This document shows, piece by piece, positions 32,621-41,800 of a stretch of 54,769 nt of DNA. The notes under the pieces were generated by a model. That model had not been told where the DNA came from and searched no databases. It saw only the letters and a list, made by a program, of their open reading frames with translations. How positions within the stretch are numbered: position 1 is the first letter of the stretch; each line of letters opens with the position of its first letter. The stretch is taken from positions 1 to 54,769 of IMG/VR virus record IMGVR_UViG_3300005532_000251; one strand, written 5' to 3'. The stretch is from a virus. The position numbers were made by a program, and so were the translations under genes.

Positions 32621-33516
32621 CGAACACCTACATCGATCCCTTTGCCTACCTGCGCGCAGCGCCCGGCCTCGACACCGCGACGGTCATCGGGAATCTTTGC
32701 CGAGTGAGCACCAACGTTTCCGCCGGCGCCACGTCGATCTCGCTGTCTACTCCGCTGGTCTCGCAGCTCAACCAGTACGACCAGGTGTACATCTTCGATG
32801 GCGCAAATTCCGAGATCGTCACAGTGACTGCCCAGGCCAATGCGCTTACCTCGACGATCACGGTCTCGGCAACGATTTTCGCGCACAGCGCCGGCACGCC
32901 GATTTGCTCTGATGGCATCAAAGGCAGCTTAGCCTCAATGATCTGGAACGCGAGCGCCGATCTCGAAGCCTATTGCCGGCAGCCGCTCTTACAGGCATCG
33001 TATAGCAATGAGATGCTGCCACTGCGCTCGATGCGCGCCGCAGTGACCAGAGATTACACTTTGATGCTGCGCCCGAAACGCTTCCCGGTGACAGCGATCT
33101 CCGCTGCAACACTTGTGCTCACAGAGACAACGGTCAACCTCGACGTATCGAAGGCCGACATCGATGCCGATGCTCAGGTCGTACAGTTCCTTGACATGAC
33201 TTCGACGGGCGGGGCCAGCGGCACGCCATTCTGGGGCATTTTTAGCCCGCCGGCGAGGCAAACGACGCCCGGCTATGTGCAGATTACCTACAGTGCAGGC
33301 TATACTTACGGCGCTTTGCCCTACGATGTGCGCCAGGCCGCGATCTGGCTGACCTCCGATCTTCTTGCAGATCGGCGTAATCCAACGGGCGCCGCTGAGG
33401 TCGGCCTGGGCAAGAGCCGCGTCGTGACCAGGCTGCGCGGCGACACCTCTGGGCTTTCATTGCTCGCACTGCGCGCCTATCGCAACCTCGAACCATACCG
33501 GCAGAAGCCATTCTAG
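32617..33516 (+). CDS. Head-tail connector/adaptor (299 aa)
   Basis: The C-terminal part (PYDVRQAAIWLTSDLLADRRNPTGAAE, SLLALRAYRNLEPYRQKPF) has the helical layout of gp6/gp15-type adaptors that bind beneath the portal. The N-terminal part is a beta-rich insertion (AGATSISLSTPLVSQLNQYDQVYIFD). Start at 32617 overlaps the previous stop. Position between capsid and tail genes supports it. Confidence 0.65.
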   Translation: MTNTYIDPFAYLRAAPGLDTATVIGNLCRVSTNVSAGATSISLSTPLVSQLNQYDQVYIFDGANSEIVTVTAQANALTSTITVSATIFAHSAGTPICSDGIKGSLASMIWNASADLEAYCRQPLLQASYSNEMLPLRSMRAAVTRDYTLMLRPKRFPVTAISAATLVLTETTVNLDVSKADIDADAQVVQFLDMTSTGGASGTPFWGIFSPPARQTTPGYVQITYSAGYTYGALPYDVRQAAIWLTSDLLADRRNPTGAAEVGLGKSRVVTRLRGDTSGLSLLALRAYRNLEPYRQKPF

Positions 33517-33524
33517 GAGCATCG

Positions 33525-33833
33525 ATGGCAAAAGATATTACCGTCACTGTGAGGCGCGCTGGCAACATCGTCAACCCTGCGCTCGATTTGCGCCTCGACA
33601 ACATCAGTCCCATCGTCATCGCAGGCAGCGGGGGAGCCATACCATACAATTCTTATCTCGCCTTCACGCTCGGCGCCGTCTACGACGCGCTGGGCAATAT
33701 CCTCGTACAGCAAGGCGATCTCTGGACAGATATTGTGAGCGGCGAGCAGTACCGCGCGAGCGGCAATCCAGAGGTTTTCGATGAAGATCACATCGAGGTC
33801 CTCGCAGAGAAGACGAAAGTGAGCACGCCATGA
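33525..33833 (+). CDS. Putative head-closure protein (102 aa)
   Basis: An AGGAGC site is 6 bp before ATG 33525. The small beta-barrel-like protein (YLAFTLGAVYDALGNILVQQGDLWTDIVSGEQYR, PEVFDEDHIEVLAE) fits gp16-type stoppers by size, order and fold pattern. It overlaps the next gene by ATGA. Confidence 0.55.
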   Translation: MAKDITVTVRRAGNIVNPALDLRLDNISPIVIAGSGGAIPYNSYLAFTLGAVYDALGNILVQQGDLWTDIVSGEQYRASGNPEVFDEDHIEVLAEKTKVSTP

Positions 33834-34270
33834 CTGGCAGCTTTACCCTCAGCGTTATGGTCGATCCTGCGGCGCTGGCTGCCGCGCGCTCCATGCAGAA
33901 CTGGCTGCCAACTTTGCAGGCAGAGCTTGAGCCAGCCATCGAGACCTCCCTGCAAACGATGGAAACGACAGCCATCGGCTTCTGCTATGACCATTTCGCA
34001 AATCCCAGCGGCTACTTAGAGGGCAGCTTTACCATTCAAGGACCGACGACGAGCGGCAATGCAGTGCAGGGCTACCTCTCAAACGATGCGCCCCATGCCT
34101 GGCGCCGCGAGTATGGATTCAGTGGGATGACGGATTCGCTGGGCCGCTACTTTCCTTATGATCCGGGGATTATGTATCTGAACAATACGCTCACGAACAC
34201 CATGTCACAGACGTTGCTCGCTGTGCAGAACGCTGTAGAGATGGCGATAGCGAAGGTGGGCGCCGTATGA
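33830..34270 (+). CDS. Putative HK97 gp10-like neck protein (146 aa)
   Basis: The order and the pattern of an N-terminal beta strand, long central helix (AARSMQNWLPTLQAELEPAIETSLQTM) and later beta segment (GSFTIQGPTTSGNAVQGYLSND) match gp10-like tail-completion proteins. ATGA overlaps couple it on both sides. Confidence 0.55.
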   Translation: MTGSFTLSVMVDPAALAAARSMQNWLPTLQAELEPAIETSLQTMETTAIGFCYDHFANPSGYLEGSFTIQGPTTSGNAVQGYLSNDAPHAWRREYGFSGMTDSLGRYFPYDPGIMYLNNTLTNTMSQTLLAVQNAVEMAIAKVGAV

Positions 34271-34941
34271 ACGCGCCAAACACCACGGCGATTGCCAATG
34301 CCATCAAGGCGATACAGGCCGGTATGCCATCGCAGCTCCTGGGCTTCTCTTCGACGCCCATCGCCGCTTCGCCATCCCCGCAAGCGGTGACGCCGGCGTC
34401 GATGCTCGGTATCAGCGTCGGCCAGCAACTCAGCGTCGATGTCACGAACCCGGAGATTGTCACGGTTACAGCCGTGACCGGCTCGACGTTTAGCGCTGTG
34501 TTCCTCAAAAATCATGGCATCAATGGTGTGCAGTGGACTATCGGGATCGGCGCGCCGCTCTATACGCTGGTCAAGGTTGGCGCAGTCACAGATCCCACTG
34601 ATGTTGTAGCATTCTGCGCGATCACCTTCGACCAGGGCGCGACGAAGCGCTATGCGAGCGGCTGGCGCGTCGATGATCGGCCTGTGTTTCTCATTGAGAG
34701 CGGCTTCGATATGAGCGACTCGACGATAGCAGAGCAAGCAGTGATGACGGCGCGCGATGTGCTCATTCCGATCTACTTAGCTCAGATCAGCCTCAACGCC
34801 ACGCCAGGCGTCTATATCACGCTGCTCCCGCAGCCAGACAAAGCGGCCTATAAAGTGTATCCCCAGGGCCGTATCTATCGCGTGCATCACCTCATGGTCC
34901 AGGCCGCAGCCCAGTACAACATCGCCGTGGCGGCAATCTAA
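34267..34941 (+). CDS. Putative tail terminator / connector protein (224 aa)
   Basis: Position immediately before the tail tube gene favours the tail-terminator role. N-terminal helices are followed by a beta-rich insert (AVTGSTFSAVFLKNHGINGVQWTI) and an alpha/beta C-terminal part (RPVFLIESGFDM, AAYKVYPQGRIYRVHHLMVQ). Assignment rests mainly on gene order. Confidence 0.5.
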   Translation: MNAPNTTAIANAIKAIQAGMPSQLLGFSSTPIAASPSPQAVTPASMLGISVGQQLSVDVTNPEIVTVTAVTGSTFSAVFLKNHGINGVQWTIGIGAPLYTLVKVGAVTDPTDVVAFCAITFDQGATKRYASGWRVDDRPVFLIESGFDMSDSTIAEQAVMTARDVLIPIYLAQISLNATPGVYITLLPQPDKAAYKVYPQGRIYRVHHLMVQAAAQYNIAVAAI

Positions 34942-34950
34942 AGGAGTTCT

Positions 34951-35166
34951 ATGAAGATCATCACCATCGAAGGCGGCGGCTTCCATCCTGGCATCCCAGC
35001 GAGCGCAGCCGGCGGCAATTGCCGCGTAAAGCTGGGTGACGCCGGAGAAATCATCGAGGTCGTACCGCTGGGAAGCCTATTCAGCGATGAGCAGCCAGCG
35101 GCATCTTCGATGACAGAGCAGCCGCGGGAAGCCCCGCGCAAAGAGCGCAAAACCTCGCAATCTTAG
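34951..35166 (+). CDS. Hypothetical small protein (71 aa)
   Basis: AAAGGAG precedes the ATG. Compact beta start (MKIITIEGGGFHPGIP, CRVKLGDAGEIIEVVPLG) and a disordered charged tail. Conserved position before a tail tube gene is suggestive of a small virion part; unrecognised. Confidence 0.5.
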   Translation: MKIITIEGGGFHPGIPASAAGGNCRVKLGDAGEIIEVVPLGSLFSDEQPAASSMTEQPREAPRKERKTSQS

Positions 35167-35214
35167 TCCTTCCACCGATTATCCCCACACCACATAGCCC
35201 CATAGGAGATCTCA

Positions 35215-36843
35215 ATGGGATCAGTAGCACGAGGAACCTTAGCGCTTGCTTTGGAACCGACGACGAACCAGGGCCGCCAGGTCCTTCTCCCGGCCACCAC
35301 CGTCGCGGCCTCGATGAGCCTGACGACGCAGCCATCCTCGATAGTCCCTGCCGGCCATATGCACCTCATGATCGTCATTGCAGGAGCCACGGCGAGCGGT
35401 ACTGTGACCATCGCCGGCAAAAAGGCCGATGGTACAACGGCGGTCAGCGAGACCACACCGACGATCAACGCTGCGACAGCGAACCAGGCGCAGACCGTGT
35501 ACTGCACGGCGGCCAGCTATAACACCGTGAACGCCAATGGTATCACCACGACTGGCCTGACCAACGCAACCATCACGATCTACGGGGTCATCCAGGGCAC
35601 AAAGCTCGTCCCCGTCACCTTCGAGGTCAACGAAAAATTTGATTATCATGACCCCGCCGACCATCGCGGCATCGCCTACGGCCACTTTCGATACAATCAG
35701 CTCAACAAGCACGTCACGCTCTCGAAGCTGGACTCAGCATTTTACCCGGACACCGATCTCTGGCTGGCGCTCATGGCCGTCAATAACAATCCAACGGTGA
35801 CAACGATCCCATCGACGCCGACATCGCTCTTGTCGGCAACCGCTGTGAGTGGATCGCCGCTCTCGCTCACGACGCAGCCGACATCACCAGGGATGATGCT
35901 GGTGTTTACCGTGACCGGCACCAGCGCCTACGGCACCATCACCATCACCGGCACCACGGCAGCCGGCGCTGTCACTGAGACCGTTGTCTGTCCTGGCGGC
36001 GCCGGGACGTTCTATAGCAGCAATGTCTACACCAGCGTCGCAGCGTCCGGCATCAGCGTCACCGGCTTAACCTCTGGCAGCGTTGCCGTCGGTGGCATCT
36101 TCGGCACCGACTGGGTGTTTACGCTGCCAGGCAGCAACCTCTACACAGCAGCCTTCGGCATCTTCACCGGCACGGATTCCAGTGTGTACCCCTTCGGCTT
36201 CCTGGAAAGCGTCGAGATCGATCATGACGTGACAAAGGAAATGTCGCTGGTGATGAAGGCTGTGACGCAGGACCAGGTGATCCTCGGCAATCGCGCGACC
36301 TCGCCGCTCACACAGTCCCTGCTGCCCAGCCTCGGCCAGCCCTACGACATGCCGTATGCATCGTGGCCTGCGCAGATTTACCTTGATCCGCTGGGATCGA
36401 CGCCGTTCACGACGATCTACAACGACCTCATGAGCTTGAAGCTCACGATCAGCACTGGCCTCACGCCGACCTTCGTTGCCAAAGCGCAGCAGGTCTATGA
36501 TCGCGTCTACCAGGATGGTCCCAAAGTCGATGTGAAATTCGACGGTCAGATCGATTTCCGCGATGTCGTGCAGTACGAGCAGTTCCGCCAGAATCAGAAG
36601 CAGCTTCTCGGCATCAAATTCGCCAATCAGCAGTATGGTTACATCGGCAATGTCGGCGGCACGCTCTACTACAAATCATGGAGTTTCACGCTGCCAGCGA
36701 AATACAGCACCTTCGACGAGGATCGCAGCAAAGAGAAGGTCGAAGCGAAGATTTCAGGGATTGCCGAGTACGAGCCGACGCTGGGCTATGCGATGCGCTT
36801 AGAGGTGATAAATCAAGCAAGTCCAGCATACGCCACGACGTAG
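35215..36843 (+). CDS. Major tail (tube) protein with two Ig-like inserts (542 aa)
   Basis: A tube-like core is split by two similar beta domains. One (about 30-125: MSLTTQPSSIVPAGHMHLMI, GTVTIAGKKADG) resembles the other (about 213-300: LSLTTQPTSPGMMLVFTV, GTITITGTTAAG). They share the S-LTTQP start and GT-TI-G core, implying an internal duplication. The core includes FEVNEKFDYHDPADHRG and FDGQIDFRDVVQYEQFRQNQKQLLGIKF. Siphovirus tubes often carry such surface Ig domains. Location before the tail chaperone supports it. Confidence 0.8.
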   Translation: MGSVARGTLALALEPTTNQGRQVLLPATTVAASMSLTTQPSSIVPAGHMHLMIVIAGATASGTVTIAGKKADGTTAVSETTPTINAATANQAQTVYCTAASYNTVNANGITTTGLTNATITIYGVIQGTKLVPVTFEVNEKFDYHDPADHRGIAYGHFRYNQLNKHVTLSKLDSAFYPDTDLWLALMAVNNNPTVTTIPSTPTSLLSATAVSGSPLSLTTQPTSPGMMLVFTVTGTSAYGTITITGTTAAGAVTETVVCPGGAGTFYSSNVYTSVAASGISVTGLTSGSVAVGGIFGTDWVFTLPGSNLYTAAFGIFTGTDSSVYPFGFLESVEIDHDVTKEMSLVMKAVTQDQVILGNRATSPLTQSLLPSLGQPYDMPYASWPAQIYLDPLGSTPFTTIYNDLMSLKLTISTGLTPTFVAKAQQVYDRVYQDGPKVDVKFDGQIDFRDVVQYEQFRQNQKQLLGIKFANQQYGYIGNVGGTLYYKSWSFTLPAKYSTFDEDRSKEKVEAKISGIAEYEPTLGYAMRLEVINQASPAYATT

Positions 36844-36848
36844 TACGG

Positions 36849-36879
36849 TTCATTCTGGAAATTGCAATGTTCATTCTGG
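36849..36879 (-). repeat. Two inverted copies of the 21-bp iteron core
   Basis: On the - strand CCAGAATGAA occurs twice with a 21-bp period (36870-36879 and 36849-36858), followed by ATTGCAATTT between the copies. That matches the 11198 iterons except for a few central bases. A 10-bp inverted repeat GGCAACCGCG/CGCGGTTGCC (36878-36887 and 36946-36955) overlaps it. Confidence 0.75.
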
Positions 36880-36964
36880 CAACCGCGTCATTCCTCGATT
36901 AGCTCCACAGGCCGATGCATGCGATGTCGAAACACCGGATAACGTCGCGGTTGCCATTACTTCA

Positions 36965-37381
36965 ATGAAAGCAGAGTACCCTATGCCCCGACGCAGAACC
37001 TTCGCCCCCAAAGAAATCCACGCCGACTGGTGGGACAGCCATGAAGTCGTCATTATCCGGCCCCTCAGAGAAGAAGACAACGAAGTCATTCAGGATAATC
37101 TCAGCGAAATGATCGCAGGAGACGCGAAGAACGCCTCGATGGCCTTGAAGCTCGGCACCTCACGTCGGCTGACGATGCTCAGAGCAATACAGTCCTGGAC
37201 ACTCACTGATGAGCATGGCCGCGCGCTGCCACTCAATGAGCAGTCAATCAAGGATCTCGCGCCAGAGGACGCTGACTACATTTACAGCGAAATCAACGCC
37301 CTCAATGCGCCGATGAGTGAGGCCGAAAAAAAAGCCTCTTCGATGACTGCTACGCCTGGTTCGCCGGCAAGTCCCGCATAG
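36965..37381 (+). CDS. Tail assembly chaperone, short form (gpG-like, 138 aa)
   Basis: Gene order (tube, this gene, tape measure) and a compact helical protein with an acidic Ala-rich end (APMSEAEKKASSMTA) fit the lambda gpG role of chaperoning the tape measure. The start may be 36965 or ATG 36983 (MPRRRTFAPKE). An A8 run at 37326-37333 near the 3' end gives a plausible slippage site. The zero frame ends at 37381; the -1 frame stays open to 37554. Confidence 0.75.
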   Translation: MKAEYPMPRRRTFAPKEIHADWWDSHEVVIIRPLREEDNEVIQDNLSEMIAGDAKNASMALKLGTSRRLTMLRAIQSWTLTDEHGRALPLNEQSIKDLAPEDADYIYSEINALNAPMSEAEKKASSMTATPGSPASPA

Positions 37382-37554
37382 TTCCCGCCGCCATTATCGA
37401 ATCAGCAATGATCGAGCTTTTCGGCGGCTGGCAGAGCTATCAAAGCGCGCCGGCCATCGTTGTCGAAGAGCAGAGACTTGTATGGCTGGCCCGGCGCAAA
37501 GCTGAGTCAGACCGCGCCTCCGAAGAACGCTACGCCCTCGATACTCCTCGATAG
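37333..37554 (+). CDS. -1 frameshift extension of the tail chaperone (gpGT-like)
   Basis: If ribosomes slip by -1 on GAAAAAAAAG (A8 at 37326-37333), translation continues as SLFDDCYAWFAGKSRIVP through MIELFGGWQSYQSAP to LVWLARRKAESDRASEERYAL, about 73 codons before a stop at 37552. The extension has no start of its own at its beginning and looks like normal protein. Lambda and many siphoviruses make a gpG-T fusion this way at a low ratio. Confidence 0.65.
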   Translation, partial: SLFDDCYAWFAGKSRIVPAAIIESAMIELFGGWQSYQSAPAIVVEEQRLVWLARRKAESDRASEERYALDTPR

Positions 37555-37566
37555 TTCCAGACACAC

Positions 37567-37597
37567 AAAAATGCCCCGGCTTGTATTGCCGGGGCAT
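37567..37597 (-). terminator. Terminator of the antisense cassette
   Basis: Leftward, ATGCCCCGGC pairs perfectly with GCCGGGGCAT (37571-37580 with 37588-37597), followed by TTTTTGTGTG. It closes the three-gene antisense operon. Confidence 0.88.
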
Positions 37598-37608
37598 GGA
37601 TGGCGGAG

Positions 37609-37953
37609 CTATGCGCCGAGGCGGATGATTTTTTCCATATGCTTCATCTCACCACCGCCAGGGCGATTTGTGAGATGAGCATAGCCGCCATAGAAGTCAA
37701 TGAACTGCCTCTCAAGCCTATAGATCATCGATGGATCTCGTTGCGCATCGTCATGAATTGGAATAATAGTCACGATAGGCTCGCCGCCTTGCGCCCAGAT
37801 ATTACGGATGACCCTGTACCGCTCCTGCTGGCTGTGATTGCCCCTGGCGGCATAAAGATGAGAACGGATGCGACCAAGATATCCACAGCCAGAACCTTTG
37901 CCAACATAGAACACGTTGCCATTAGGATCTGCAATGGTGTAAACATAGCTCAT
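37609..37953 (-). CDS. GIY-YIG family nuclease (114 aa)
   Basis: AAGGAGATC precedes the leftward ATG at 37953. The GIY-YIG module is complete in outline: YVY (3-5), FYVGKG (15-20), Arg at 28 or 30 (LGRIRSH), Glu81 (LERQFID) and a later Asn96 (LTNRPGG). There is no extra DNA-binding domain except a short basic tail. The single-domain form occurs in homing endonucleases and in small mobile-element nucleases. It overlaps the preceding cassette gene by 4 bp, so it is coexpressed with the Cas8c-like protein. Confidence 0.85.
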   Translation of the reverse strand: MSYVYTIADPNGNVFYVGKGSGCGYLGRIRSHLYAARGNHSQQERYRVIRNIWAQGGEPIVTIIPIHDDAQRDPSMIYRLERQFIDFYGGYAHLTNRPGGGEMKHMEKIIRLGA

Positions 37954-38372
37954 GATGAGATCTCCTTTGCCCGCTCTCTGCGCAGTAATTCGCGGACAAA
38001 TTTTGATCCTCCTCGCTTGAGTACCCACTCTTTGAGCGATGGCTCAAGGCGTATAAGCAGTTGAGCAGTAAATTGTGTCTCTTCTAGCATCGCCACCTTT
38101 GAAAGAGACTTCGCTTTTTCCTGATAGTAGCCCAGTGGAAAATCCGCCTGGTCGGATGGTGACAAGGGCTGCCCATCAAAGGCATCCATCGGCAGCGTAT
38201 TCATCACGTCGATGATGGTATCAGCTTTCCCCATCTCGGCGAGGCGAGGCAAGGCAGGAACAATGATCTGCGTTGGACTCATGCTGGCAACCTGGTAATC
38301 CTGCGTATGCACTGCACCCTCGCGTTCGAGCTGAGCAAAAAGCTTGCCCAGCAAGTATCCTTTACTTGGCAT
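37950..38372 (-). CDS. Cas8c/Csd1 C-terminal (Cas11c)-like protein with RHH tail (140 aa)
   Basis: GGGAGGCGG precedes the leftward ATG at 38372. Residues 5-87 (YLLGKLFAQLEREG, ASMSPTQIIVPALPRLAEMGK, PLSPSDQADFPLGYYQEKA) follow the conserved pattern at the end of type I-C Cas8c/Csd1, which ends in Leu-(S/T)-x-x-x-Q-x-x-F-x-(L/I)-GYY and is also made separately as the Cas11c small subunit. Residues 101-133 (FTAQLLIRLEPSLKEWVLKR, GGSKFVRELLRRE) look like a ribbon-helix-helix DNA-binding module. No other cas gene or CRISPR array is in the window. The match is from recalled family patterns; function could be a decoy of Cascade, or a distinct DNA-binding role. Confidence 0.6.
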   Translation of the reverse strand: MPSKGYLLGKLFAQLEREGAVHTQDYQVASMSPTQIIVPALPRLAEMGKADTIIDVMNTLPMDAFDGQPLSPSDQADFPLGYYQEKAKSLSKVAMLEETQFTAQLLIRLEPSLKEWVLKRGGSKFVRELLRRERAKEISS

Positions 38373-38775
38373 ACGCCGCCTCCCATTCCTCTGCGAAGAT
38401 TCTGATACCCTCGCTACGATGATCGATCCAGAAACGAGCATCGCTACGACGGTTGATGATCGCCATGAATGTAGTCCTCGCCCGCACTGCCTCCTCCGGG
38501 CTTCCTTGTGCCTGCGCAAAGCGGCGCTCGAACTCATTCACAAATTCCTGGCGAATGGTCGCGGCCCAGGCGATTTGCTTCTCTGAGCCAATCAACGCGG
38601 CCAGCCCCAACTCTGCTGCCTGTGCGCTGGCTCGTGCCACCTGCTCACTGCGTTTGCATGCAGAACAAGGCTCTCTTTGTAGCCAGGTGATCTTACGCTC
38701 TCGCTCAGCCTCTTTGCCATAAAGTTCAACCTGCTCACTATGGCTGCAACTGTGAATTACCATGTATTTTGCCAT
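38362..38775 (-). CDS. Zinc-binding accessory protein heading the antisense cassette (137 aa)
   Basis: AAGGAGATG precedes the leftward ATG at 38775. An N-terminal C-x-H pair (HSCSHSEQVELYG, Cys10/His12) and CSAC (Cys37/Cys40) make a likely zinc site. A recognisable block LGLAALIGSEKQIAWAATIR (56-75) and a helical C-terminus follow. Proteins of this plan (Cys-His start, GSEKQ-x-AWA block) are recalled as common in phages and plasmids, with unknown function. It overlaps the Cas8c-like gene by 11 bp. Transcription is from the consensus promoter at 38818. Confidence 0.7.
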   Translation of the reverse strand: MAKYMVIHSCSHSEQVELYGKEAERERKITWLQREPCSACKRSEQVARASAQAAELGLAALIGSEKQIAWAATIRQEFVNEFERRFAQAQGSPEEAVRARTTFMAIINRRSDARFWIDHRSEGIRIFAEEWEAAYAK

Positions 38776-38817
38776 TGCCTTACATCTCCTTGTTTGTAGT
38801 AACGTTTGTATATACAT

Positions 38818-38846
38818 ATTGTATATCAATGGCGCTTACTTGTCAA
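38818..38846 (-). promoter_or_regulatory. Consensus leftward promoter TTGACA-17-TACAAT
   Basis: TTGACA (38841-38846) and TACAAT (38818-38823) read leftward with 17 bp between them, about 40 bp before the first cassette ATG. It lies antisense to the tape-measure leader. Confidence 0.88.
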
Positions 38847-38889
38847 CACTTTCCTTGACCACTTTTGAATTCTCGCTGAAAGTCACTGC

Positions 38890-41800
38890 ATGTCTGATCT
38901 CGCGCTGAACATCCTCATCAACGCTCAAGATTCGGCGAGCGCGATCCTGCGCAATGTCGGCACCGCGATCTCCGATCTCGGTTCTGGCAACGTGCTCGGC
39001 GCTGTCGCGGCTGTCGGTACGGCTGTCGTTGGCATTGGCGTCGGTGCGGTCAAAGCTGCCGGCGATTTCCAGGCTTCGATGACAAAACTTGTCACCAGCG
39101 CTGGCGAGAACAGCAACAATCTCCAGCTCATCAGCAATGGCATCAAGCAGATCGCCGTCGATACTGGAACTTCCACCGATCAGCTCGCGGCGGGCATGTA
39201 CTACGTGGAGAGCAGCGGCATCCATGCAGCCTCCGCACTCGCGACGCTTCGTGTGGCGGCGGAGGGCGCAAAATCAGAGAACGCCGACCTTACCACCGTC
39301 AGCAAGGCGCTCACGACGGTGCTCACCGACTATCACATGGATACCTCGAATGCCGCCGCAGCGACCCTGTCCTCAACGCAGGCGATGAACGGCCTCATCG
39401 CCACCGTCCAGAACGGCAAAACGAGCTTGCAGGAGCTGTCGTCAAGCATGGGCGCGGTGCTGCCGATTGCGTCATCCCTGGGCATCTCGTTTCCGCAAGT
39501 GGCCGGCGCGATGGATACCATGACCAATGCCGGCATGACCTCGCGACAGGCAGCGATGAATTTAGCCCATGTGCTCCTCGCGCTTTCATCGCCCTCTGGA
39601 GTTGCTGTCAAATCGATGGATGCGGTGGGCTTATCTGCGCAGCAGGTGAAGGACGCCCTCGTCCATCAAGGGCTGCCGGAGGCGCTGCAAATGATCGAGG
39701 ACGCCGTGGGGAAGAAGTTCCCGGCTGGATCGGTCCAGTATGAAACAGCGCTCAAGAACATTACCGGCGGTATCATGGGCTTCAAGCTCGCGGCCCAACT
39801 CACCGGCGACAGCCTCAAGCAAACCGAGGCAAACATTGAGAAGGTCACAGCGGCGATGGCTGGCGCGAAGAACGGCGTGCTCGGGTGGGATCTTGTTCAG
39901 CAAAATTTCAACTTCCAACTAGACCGGGCAAAGCAGGCGCTCCAGGTCCTCCTCATCAACATCGGTCAGCAATTACTTCCCGGACTCACAAAGATTGCCG
40001 CAGCGATCACGCCGGTCATTGTCGGCTTTGCCAACTGGGTATCGCAGAGCAATATCATTGGCAACGCGCTTTCCGCCGTCGGCACCGTCCTGCAATGGCT
40101 CTTTGGCCTGTTTCAGCAGGCATGGAGTGTTTTGCAACAAGTCGGCGCGGCCATTGCCCCGATCTTCGACAACTTAGCTTCCCAGGCGCAGACGTGGGGC
40201 CAGAACGTCATGGCGGGCTTCATCGCCGGCATCGAATCCCTCATCGGCGATCTTGAAAGCATCATGAACCAGGTCGCGCAGAGCATCGCTGATTTCATCG
40301 GTTTTGCTAGCCCGTCGAAGCGTGGCCCTGGGCGCAATTTGATGTCCTGGGGCCCGGCGATGGTCAAGGGCTTTGCTGATGGGATCCGTGCGGGCGCGGA
40401 CCGCGATATGGACGACGCGATCAGCCACGTCACGAAGCATTTCGGCAAGCTCCATGACAAAGATGATGCAAAGCGGCGAGGCAGGCGGCGAGCCGAGCAG
40501 GACCGCGATGCAGAAGTGCAGGCTGCGCAGACGAGCAGTGCCAGCAATGGCCCCAACTCAAACGGCGTGCTCGCTACCGTTTCGCTCGCCTCGTCTGGCG
40601 CCGGATCTGCGCACTCAAGGCTTACCAGCGCGCTGCATAGCAACACCTCGGCCTTAGCGCAGGCACGGCTTGCGCTCTCGGAGCAGAAACTGGCCCTCGA
40701 TCAGCACAAATTCGCCTTCACGAAAAGCCTCGATCAGCAGAAGCTCGCACTGGATCGCACGAAGGTCGCCTTGCAAGAGCATAAACTGGCCCTGGACCAG
40801 AACAAGCTCGCACTCACAAAGAGCGTCGATGCACAGAAGCTGGCATTGCAGGAGCAGAAGCTCCACCTGGAAGCGCTGAAAGCGAACACCAAAGCGCTCT
40901 CCTCGCGTGCCAAAGGCGGCGGCGCAGGCGGAGCGCTCGGCACTGCGAGCAATGCCGCAAAGCAGCTCTCGCAGATCAAAGTGCCTGATATTGGCAAGCA
41001 GATCAGCGATTCTGTGAAGCATGGCGTGGACCAGGCGAAGCAGCGCCTGACAGAGATGGTTTCGCCGATCACCAAAGATGTGAGCGTGGCTCTGAGTCGC
41101 CTTGCGCCGGCCTGGAAGAGCATCAAGGATGGCGCGATCTCCGTGTGGCAGGTTGTGCAGAGCGAGCTTATCCCATCGCTGAAACAGGTATGGCAGGCGC
41201 TCTCCCCTGCCTTCACTATGTTCAAGGAGCTTGCCGGGGATGCGCTGAAAGTGGGGCAAGCCATCGGGACCTGGCTGACAAAGGGCGGCGGCCTGGCTGC
41301 GATGTGGCAGGGCTTTATTGGCGTCGTGAAGATCGTCATTGCTGTCCTCTCGACGGTCTTCACCATCATCGGAAAGACGCTCGCGCCAGTGTTCCGCCAG
41401 CTTGCTCAGACGGTGCAGACACAGATTATGCCGGCGTTCAAGCAACTCTGGCAGGCGATACAACCTCTGCTTCCCACGCTCAGAGATATGGCTATCGTGC
41501 TCGGCGGGATTCTGCTTGCAGCGCTGGGGATTCTCCTCGGCGTCATCGGCGGCGTGCTACGCGGCCTGGCTGGCTTTATCTCTGGTATGATCCAGGCAGT
41601 CGGCGGCGTGATTCAGATTTTCTCTGGCCTTATCACGTTTTTCATCGGCTTTTTCCAGTTCATCATTGACCTTTTCAGCGGCAACTGGAGCAAGCTAGGT
41701 GACGATCTCAAAACGATGTGGAGTGGTATGGTCCTTATCGTGGAGGGCGCATGGAACACGATAGAGGGCATCATCAATGCCGGCATCGGGCTGGTCAAGG

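Noticed and set aside
37609-37953. A group I intron with its homing endonuclease.
   Set aside because: The nuclease is antisense, lies between genes rather than inside one, and is coupled to other genes behind its own promoter.
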